Part shown: piece after piece, positions 57,854 through 64,000 of the stretch
Layout: each line of letters opens with the position of its first letter
Numbering within the stretch: the stretch's first letter is position 1
DNA from: Exophiala sp. HKRS030
Taxonomy: Eukaryota > Ascomycota > Eurotiomycetes > Chaetothyriales > Herpotrichiellaceae
Direction: 5' to 3'
DNA length: 64,000 bases
Assembly (NCBI GenBank): GCA_023897205.1
Contig: JAHWDD010000003.1
Coordinates: 1,429,665-1,493,664, forward strand
Program-made: the position numbers and the translations under genes
Notes under the pieces: generated by a model
What the model saw: the letters and a program-made list of their open reading frames with translations, nothing else
What the model was told of the DNA's origin: nothing
The model's database searches: none

Positions 57854-58589
57854 CGTGATTTTTGATATTCCCCTTGTCGTCGTCAACTTTGAATCGTCTT
57901 TTTGAATCAGAATGACGGACTCAATCGACACGTCCAAATCAAAAAAAAGAACGATAACTTGGGGAATTGTCTATGCCATAGATTTCTAGCTAGTCGCATG
58001 ATGTGGGAGACCCGGTTCAAAAGAAGATGTCACCACTTTCTGCTTCGCTACACCTTTTTGTCTTCACCACCAGTCTCGATCAAGGCGAAAGAGAGAAGCG
58101 GGAGGGACTCCATTGCCGAAGACCCAGGCACCGACGGTAATCTCCGCCAGAATTCGATAAGAGAGCCATGATCATCATCCCGCAGGCACATTTCTACAGA
58201 GCGAAGGCGTGCGCCCTTCGATCGATATCAAAAGCTAAGCAGCATGTGCTTCGTACGAGAAGCTATAAGCAGACGAAACTGAGGGCAAGGCGATTGACGA
58301 TGTGGTAGAGCACACTTCGCAATGAGCACCATATTATGTCAACACATGATCGTGTCATGCTTGCAAGCCACTCGTTTCATATAGGAATCAAATCCACAGC
58401 CTGGTCACCTCTACCGATGACCGTGAGATACTTTTGAAAAGCCTTGCCATAGAACTATATGCCCTTGGCCTGACGATAATTAAGCACACAAATGAACGCA
58501 TATACACATTGGTTGATTCGTATCATAACCCCCCCAGAAAGCACATGCAGAGAAACGCCCGCTCAGTGCAATCATTCGTACTCCGTTCC
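57854..58589. other. intergenic stretch
   Basis: Divergent/convergent spacer between the oxidase start and the DUF3074 gene 3' end. No gene is seen. Confidence 0.4.
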
Positions 58590-60755
58590 TCATAATCCTT
58601 CACTACCTGACTCACTCTTGTTCTTGAATCGACTCAGAACACTTGAACTCCGGTTTCGACTCTCATGTCCCATGGTCATTGCTCTAAATTTGAGCGGACT
58701 GCTACCGGGACTATCAGGAGTATATCCACTTTCAAGTCTGCCAATATGTGCCATAAGCGCCGTATTTTCTTTCTGGAGCTCGCCGATTTGACGGGTATAG
58801 ATCTCTTGTTCAGACTTCAAAAGCTCGAGTTCTGCTCTGGCTTCGTCTCGTTCTCGAGTGAGACGAACTCTTTCGTCTTTCTCGCTCTGTTTCCGCTTCT
58901 TCTCGGCTAGCTTTTTCGCCTGCTTCTTCGTTTTCTGCTCCAACTTGGCCACTTCTTTGTTGTACTTTTCTTCGTGTTTTTTGAGCTCTTTCTCGTGCTT
59001 GATATGTGCCTTTTTAATGGCCTCATGTTCCTTTTTGTTGTCTTTCGAAGCCTGACTTGACATTTTTTCACGCTGTTGAGCAAATTTCGAATCCAAGGTT
59101 GCCTTACGTTCCGCGAGCCTCGCAAGCTCCTTATCATGTTGCAAGATTAACTGACTTTCCGTGGTGTTCTCAGATAAAGACTTTGAAGAGATTGAGGGAT
59201 CCTCGTCTGAATTGAGATGTGAATCCGCAGAGGCGAAGGATAGAGTTGATACCGTTGATGAAGCATCGTCATCATCTTGATCTTCAACCGTTTGAAAGTG
59301 TGGCTCGGCCGGTGTGGCTTCTGACGGGGGACTGGTCAGTGGAGTCAAATTGGGAACATGATCTTTGACCACTTGAGGTGTGTAATGGTTCAGCGCCTCG
59401 GCGACTGTTGCCACCAGACCCGAAGATGATGACGATGGCCGTTCCACATCGACTGCTTCTGCTTTCGGTGTGGATGCCTCTTCGTGCTCCCTGATGCCGG
59501 CGAGGGTACCATTTGCTTCCCAGCTCGCGAAACTCTCTCTGTGACGAGTTTGAGGTCTAGAAGGGGACTTGTCCAGAAATTCGTCGTCTTCCTCTCTCTG
59601 GCAGGCCCAGTCGAGAAACTTTACCGCATCCGTACAGATGCTTCCAGGAGTCCCTCTCTCGACCATGAAACGAGGAACACTACCGCCAGGATCGCTTCGG
59701 GTAACCATGATCCACTCGACTGGATGATCTTCGGGGTCATACTGTTGGCTTGAATGTGGTGCAGGACTTGAGCTGAGAGCTGCGCCGACTGTGGCACCCC
59801 TCTTCCTACCAGGAGAAACATCCCGGCCCCGAGATCCATGCGTGTCAACCTGAAGGTGTTTGTCGATATGAGAATCATGTTCGGAAGTCTGGTGCTTCTC
59901 AGCATTGTGTTTCAAGACATCCTTCTCCAATGAACCCTCATGGTGACCCAAACGACTTAGATCTGTTGATGAGGTAGTGGTCTTGAGTTTTCGAGGAATT
60001 TCACGTATGAACTCTACAGATTCATACTGGCCTCTGATGAACCCATTTCCGGGTTGGGTCTCGGGGTGATTGCAGGGTTTAGAAATGATCATATAATGTC
60101 GGGGAGGGAGTTCATGAGAATTGTCATGCTGTGTCAACGCCTTTGACGATGTGACTAGGAGTGTCACAAAGTCCCGAGGTGTCGTTGGACCAGGGAACTG
60201 GGCACTGAGCTTGTAAACCTCGACCGTGCCTCTATTAGGAATGCTAATTTCTTCGACTCTTTGATCTGCGCCAATGCCTCTGATATTGCCTTCCCCAGGG
60301 GCACCTTGTACTGCCAACGAGGTAGGGAACTCTCTTTCAAAGCCTTTCTTGAACCTACTGAAACCTAGGCCTTCATGGACGCTTCGACGCGCGAACCATG
60401 CACCTTTCCCGTCTTTGCTGCTGGCTTTATAGACTGAAATTCCTAGAGGGTTCTCTTTCGCAGACAGTTTGATTGGCTTTCCCCATTCTTTCTGCAGCGA
60501 TGCGTACTCGGACGGCGGTGGCGGACTTCGAGCTGAAGAGGGTCTGATTTCGGAGGCGCGAGAGGCTATTGAGCCTGTGGTATGCGCACGATCGCGGTGA
60601 GAAGGATCAGGGTCAGGAATAGGGATAGACTCGATCACGGTTTGGGCCTGTGAGAAGAGGTCGGCTAGAAAAGAATCTAATTCATCTGGATTTTGAGGAA
60701 TATCAGACCAGTCGCAGGGTGAAAGAGCCTTCAAGGCCGAGTGCAGAGCCGACAT
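58590..60755 (-). CDS. DUF3074 (START-like) protein with C-terminal coiled coil
   Basis: A single exon gives 721 residues. 'LSPCDWSDIPQNPDELDSFLADLFSQAQTVIESIP' at the N-terminus, then 'GAWFARRSVHEGLGFSRFKKGFEREFP', 'VEVYKLSAQFPGPTTPRDFVTLL' and 'HYMIISKPCNHPE' identify the DUF3074 domain (about 95-410), a START/Bet v 1-like lipid-binding fold interrupted here by a low-complexity insert. 'PRFMVERGTPGSICTDAVKFLDWA' closes the domain. Residues 540-690 form a long Lys/Glu-rich coiled coil ('KKHEEKYNKEVAKLEQKTKKQ'). The protein is probably cytosolic or membrane-associated and may bind lipid; its biological role is unknown. Intact, no introns. Confidence 0.9.
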   Translation of the reverse strand: MSALHSALKALSPCDWSDIPQNPDELDSFLADLFSQAQTVIESIPIPDPDPSHRDRAHTTGSIASRASEIRPSSARSPPPPSEYASLQKEWGKPIKLSAKENPLGISVYKASSKDGKGAWFARRSVHEGLGFSRFKKGFEREFPTSLAVQGAPGEGNIRGIGADQRVEEISIPNRGTVEVYKLSAQFPGPTTPRDFVTLLVTSSKALTQHDNSHELPPRHYMIISKPCNHPETQPGNGFIRGQYESVEFIREIPRKLKTTTSSTDLSRLGHHEGSLEKDVLKHNAEKHQTSEHDSHIDKHLQVDTHGSRGRDVSPGRKRGATVGAALSSSPAPHSSQQYDPEDHPVEWIMVTRSDPGGSVPRFMVERGTPGSICTDAVKFLDWACQREEDDEFLDKSPSRPQTRHRESFASWEANGTLAGIREHEEASTPKAEAVDVERPSSSSSGLVATVAEALNHYTPQVVKDHVPNLTPLTSPPSEATPAEPHFQTVEDQDDDDASSTVSTLSFASADSHLNSDEDPSISSKSLSENTTESQLILQHDKELARLAERKATLDSKFAQQREKMSSQASKDNKKEHEAIKKAHIKHEKELKKHEEKYNKEVAKLEQKTKKQAKKLAEKKRKQSEKDERVRLTRERDEARAELELLKSEQEIYTRQIGELQKENTALMAHIGRLESGYTPDSPGSSPLKFRAMTMGHESRNRSSSVLSRFKNKSESGSEGL

Positions 60756-62244
60756 CTCGCCAGTGCACCACGTTGAAGGAGCGATACGGTTAAGATAGCG
60801 GCATGGAGAGCATCACAGGAGGGGCGAGAGAGAGGTAATGGCTAGGTAGTCAATGATAGGAGAGCAAACCAAAAGAGGTCCTTTCTAAAGCATTGGTATA
60901 CTCATGATGACTGAGCATCTGGATTGCTCGAAAGAGTAAAAGTCGAGAAGCTTGAGATGCATAGGCGGGACAATAATGAATACTGTACGAACAGCGTCGG
61001 TGACCATCAATGATTGAATGACGCCGTGTCGGAAGAGCAGGAAACGAGGCAGAATGCATTATGCCACAGCGTCATAGGTGCGTGACTGAGATTCACTTTG
61101 CAGGGGTCTTAAGTAATCAGCGTCACTCGGCTGCATTCTCTCTGCTCTGCCAGCCTCTCCAGAAATCTGAATACGGGCCGATGCAACAGCCTAAAAGTCC
61201 ACCGACTTTGGGCCTTCGAGGAGAGTTCTAGGCATGGCTAAAATGCCCAGTCCACGCTTCTCGGGCCCTCGGCTGACACGATGATGCCCACAAATACCAC
61301 CTGGAGCAGAACCCACAAACACTGGAGAAGATGTTCACATTTGTTTGAGATTATCTTTATGTATCGAGCACAAAATGCCTCTTTATGTTCCAGCATCAGA
61401 TTCCTCGTCCACTCAATGGACTGAAAAGGCTCCCTCGACTCCAGGCCGAAGATATAGGAGATGACCCTATATACCACACTCCATCGTCTTTGCCACTCCC
61501 GTCGAACTGTCATAGCTGCCCACAAAGTCACGGACTTCGATGGTTGTCATTCTCTGCCACAGGCATGGTATAACTTCCAGCCACGACTCGTTCCACGAAA
61601 CAAGCAAAGAGATGTCCTGCAGTACGGCACTGAGTACCACATGCCCGATGTGATAGCTCACCACCGTGTCGGTGCTCAGACCTTGAATTGTTGGCAACCA
61701 GTGACAACAAGTCTTCGGTCCAAACAGGCGTGTCGCGCTCTCTCATCAACGAGACTAGCCCAATGACAAAAAGAAGTGACTCTCACCCCGACTCAAATAA
61801 GAAATCCATGCATATATCCCAAACCTCCCATACCAGCCGTGAGGCTTTCCGTTCTTGCGAAAAATAAGGGACTGTATCCAACCCAGGGATATCATATATA
61901 TGCCAACCAGCCGACCTGCGCTGGGGTATGCTCGGAGCGTTTCCAAATCCCACAACAAGACAAACAAAAGCAAAAGCAGAGTAGAATCAAAATCCCCACG
62001 CTTGCTGGAAAATCAAACCCCGTTCCCCGTACCGTATTATTCCAATATTCCCATGTCAAATGCAGAGTGGTATCCTTGTGTCGCTAAAATCAAGATCAGA
62101 AACTCTAATGGTGATGCTCAAGGCTATAAATTCCCGCTTGCTTTTGTGATCGTCTTTGTTCGGAAGACTGCAATATCAAGAGCGCTGTTGCCTGGTATCA
62201 TGGTGTGCAGTGTTAAAGGCAATGTCCACATCCACTGTTCATCG
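60756..62244. other. long intergenic region
   Basis: About 1.5 kb. Frames on both strands are short and overlap each other; none shows a motif, and candidate starts are mostly non-ATG. It probably combines the DUF3074 promoter with the 3' untranslated region of the next minus-strand gene. A non-coding RNA cannot be judged by eye. Confidence 0.4.
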
Positions 62245-63309
62245 TCACATGGCCGTCGCATAAGGCATCGTGTATTCTTGATAACGATCCCACCCGAATG
62301 TGCTCAGGCTTGCAGATGTACTGCACGGCTGTTGAGTCAACATACTGGGGAGAGGGAGCGGTGCGAAGGACGATGCGCTCGACGGAGTGCTGTAAGCTGG
62401 AGAGCTGTAGTATTGCGGCGCGCTATAAGCAGCTGAAGAGTACGGCTGGCTGAAGGAAGGTGTTGGTGACGGCAGCTGAATTTCGTGCATGCCCACCCCC
62501 GTCCAAATGTTCTGGTTCGAGTCACAGGACGAGACTGGACTTGGGCTCGACGGGATAATCTTCCACGCCTCGACGGGCGCAGGTTGGATGGCCTGCATAT
62601 GTTGCGAGGGCCACCACTGTTCTGCGCCTGTCGAGCTTGGAAGCAGCGGGGTCGGGCGGACGACATCTACAATCCTCGGTGGAGGCGGTAGAAGCGGAAC
62701 GTAGAGCCCCATGACGGCGGCGCGAACCTCGTCGCTCCGCCCACACAGGAGTTCGCCGGCACCATCTTCTTCCATGCCCTCCAAGGCATGGACATTCGTC
62801 CTATAGACAAATTTGTTGGCAGCTTGGACAAACTCGTCCTGCAACTTTTTCAGTTGTGCTTCCTTCTCGGACCATGACCAGGTCTTTGCCGCCGTGTCGA
62901 CGGAGAAGACATCTTTATGATACTCGACCAGCGAATCAATCGTGTCTTGGGTAAGCTTGAAGGCGACCTCGTTCTGCGACACCATGTCGACGTGTACGAC
63001 GTAGGCTTCGATGTGGATTAGTTGATAGTTGAACAAGGCCTCCACCAGCGGATTTGAGTCTGTCCGTAACTCGGCTTCCGGTGCCTTGGAGACCATGATG
63101 GAACACAATGACCAGATGGCATTCGGCGAGGAGAGCGTCTCGGTCAAACATTTCGTGTGCTGCGGAACACTGTTGAGCGGGCGCTTGATCTTGTTGATTC
63201 TCTTGAGGGTGGCCGTCAGCCACGGTTCCACTTTGGTGTTGAGCACCACATTGCATGTCGATCGCGGGGCAAAGGCAGCAGCAGAGGCGGGTAACAATAT
63301 TGTCGGCAT
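62245..63309 (-). CDS. hypothetical protein, Pro/Ser/Tyr-rich C-terminus
   Basis: A single frame of 354 residues from ATG 63309. The N-terminal 190 residues look folded: 'CNVVLNTKVEPWLTATLKRINKIKRPLN', 'ALFNYQLIHIEAYVVHVDMVSQNEVAFKLTQ', 'TWSWSEKEAQLKKLQDEFVQAANK'. The C-terminal 160 residues are low complexity, with 'SQPYSSAAYSAPQYYSSPAYS', as in prion-like or nuclear regulatory proteins. The frame stays open upstream to 63732, but that part is Leu/Arg/Pro/Ser-rich and reads like a pyrimidine-rich 5' untranslated region. I do not recognise the family; no catalytic motif is visible. Confidence 0.65.
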   Translation of the reverse strand: MPTILLPASAAAFAPRSTCNVVLNTKVEPWLTATLKRINKIKRPLNSVPQHTKCLTETLSSPNAIWSLCSIMVSKAPEAELRTDSNPLVEALFNYQLIHIEAYVVHVDMVSQNEVAFKLTQDTIDSLVEYHKDVFSVDTAAKTWSWSEKEAQLKKLQDEFVQAANKFVYRTNVHALEGMEEDGAGELLCGRSDEVRAAVMGLYVPLLPPPPRIVDVVRPTPLLPSSTGAEQWWPSQHMQAIQPAPVEAWKIIPSSPSPVSSCDSNQNIWTGVGMHEIQLPSPTPSFSQPYSSAAYSAPQYYSSPAYSTPSSASSFAPLPLPSMLTQQPCSTSASLSTFGWDRYQEYTMPYATAM

Positions 63310-64000
63310 TATGAATTGGATATCGATCTGATTCTGGGTTCTATTGTAGCGTCGTCGTCTCTGACGGGAACATGTACGGGTAGTGAAGAGAGATGATCGA
63401 ATAAGCAGAAGGCGAGGTGAGTCCAGTAGGAGAGATGGGAAGAAGAAATCAAAGAAACCCTGATGAGAGATTGAGTGTTTTATTCTTTTCGTGCGAATGC
63501 GAAGGCGGTCCCAACGAGGGAAGTGGCGTGCACGCCTTGCGAGAGAGAGGAAGAGAGGATGGAAATGAGAGTATGGATGAGATTCAGGGTAGAGGGAAGG
63601 GCGAGGGCGGAAATGGCGGGGATGGACGAAACAGGCAAAGAAGGGTGGTATAAGAAGGAGGAGAGAGCCGTACCTTATATCGAGAGGAACGTGAGCAAAA
63701 GTCGCCAGTAGAGACATTGATAGGCTGGACAAGGAAGAGCTAAAGATGGAGACCTGGCGCAGCAGCCGATATGCAGTTGGATGGAGTCAGTCTTAGAGAC
63801 CTTTTTACGGAATCGTATCTAGGCTAAGTAGTCATGACGATGGTGGAAGTCGGATGTGAGCGAAAGCGAGCAGTGAAGAATGAAGACGGGAATACGACTA
63901 CCAGTACGGAGCAAGAATGCTTCGTCTCTACCTACAGTAGATTTAGATGTGGAACAGGGATCAGGAAACCGGGACAAACAGGGACAAAGAGGGAAAAAGA
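63310..64000. other. upstream region at right edge
   Basis: Purine-rich on the plus strand (pyrimidine-rich leader of the preceding minus-strand gene). GGGACAAA repeats lie near 63972-63990. No gene is supported. Confidence 0.4.

Noticed and set aside
61238..62436. several open frames on both strands
   Set aside because: Mutually overlapping, non-ATG starts, no motifs.
63310..63732. N-terminal extension of the 354-residue protein
   Set aside because: Open frame only; the peptide is low-complexity Leu/Arg/Pro/Ser typical of a translated pyrimidine-rich leader.

Overview
The window is nuclear DNA of a filamentous ascomycete. Genes carry short introns (44-133 bp) with GTRAGT-like donors and CTRAY branch points. 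Fungal-specific families are present: Zn2Cys6 and C2H2 regulators, DUF3074, a GH51 arabinofuranosidase and Ser/Thr-rich single-pass membrane proteins. The gene content resembles the black-yeast order Chaetothyriales (Cyphellophora/Exophiala type); that placement is inference. I rebuilt exon structures by hand from splice signals and reading-frame continuity. Exon coordinates are in the evidence fields; each rebuilt gene keeps one open frame across its junctions.

The centre (about 6.3-34.3 kb) is a nicotinate catabolism (hxn) supercluster. In order it holds hxnX (6-hydroxynicotinate-type FAD monooxygenase, -), hxnM (NodB-fold cyclic-imide hydrolase, -), hxnW (SDR, +), hxnN (amidase, -), hxnV (phenol-hydroxylase-type monooxygenase, +), hxnY (2-oxoglutarate/Fe(II) oxygenase, -), hxnP (MFS carrier, +), hxnR (C2H2 regulator, -), hxnT (old-yellow-enzyme reductase, -) and hxnS (molybdenum hydroxylase, +). 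As I recall the Aspergillus nidulans work, these families hydroxylate nicotinate, oxidatively decarboxylate it to 2,5-dihydroxypyridine, reduce and hydroxylate the ring, oxidise it to a cyclic imide, open the ring and deamidate the product. In that species the genes lie in three clusters; here ten sit together. Eight of them form four divergent pairs with shared intergenic regions. The block is interrupted by a gene-poor stretch (8-11 kb) holding a disabled zinc-type oxidoreductase and an orphan exon.

Left flank (0-6 kb): a small Cys-rich secreted-protein gene with a frameshift, a VOC-fold protein, a cytidine-deaminase-fold protein and a Cys-rich/Ser-Thr-rich membrane protein rebuilt from three exons.

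Right flank (34-38 kb): an NAD(P)-binding epimerase-like protein, a RidA-family protein with a 14-nt exon and an NmrA-type reductase. Then come a regulator with both a C2H2 finger and a Zn2Cys6 cluster, a GH51 arabinofuranosidase and a sugar porter (38-46 kb, probably a pentose-acquisition module), an extradiol-dioxygenase-like two-domain VOC protein, a tRNA-Trp-like fragment beside an AT-rich island, a Zn2Cys6 regulator next to a quinone-oxidoreductase-like protein, a flavocytochrome b2-like enzyme, a small CxxC protein, an FAD amine/amino-acid oxidase-like enzyme, a DUF3074 coiled-coil protein and an unrecognised 354-residue protein.
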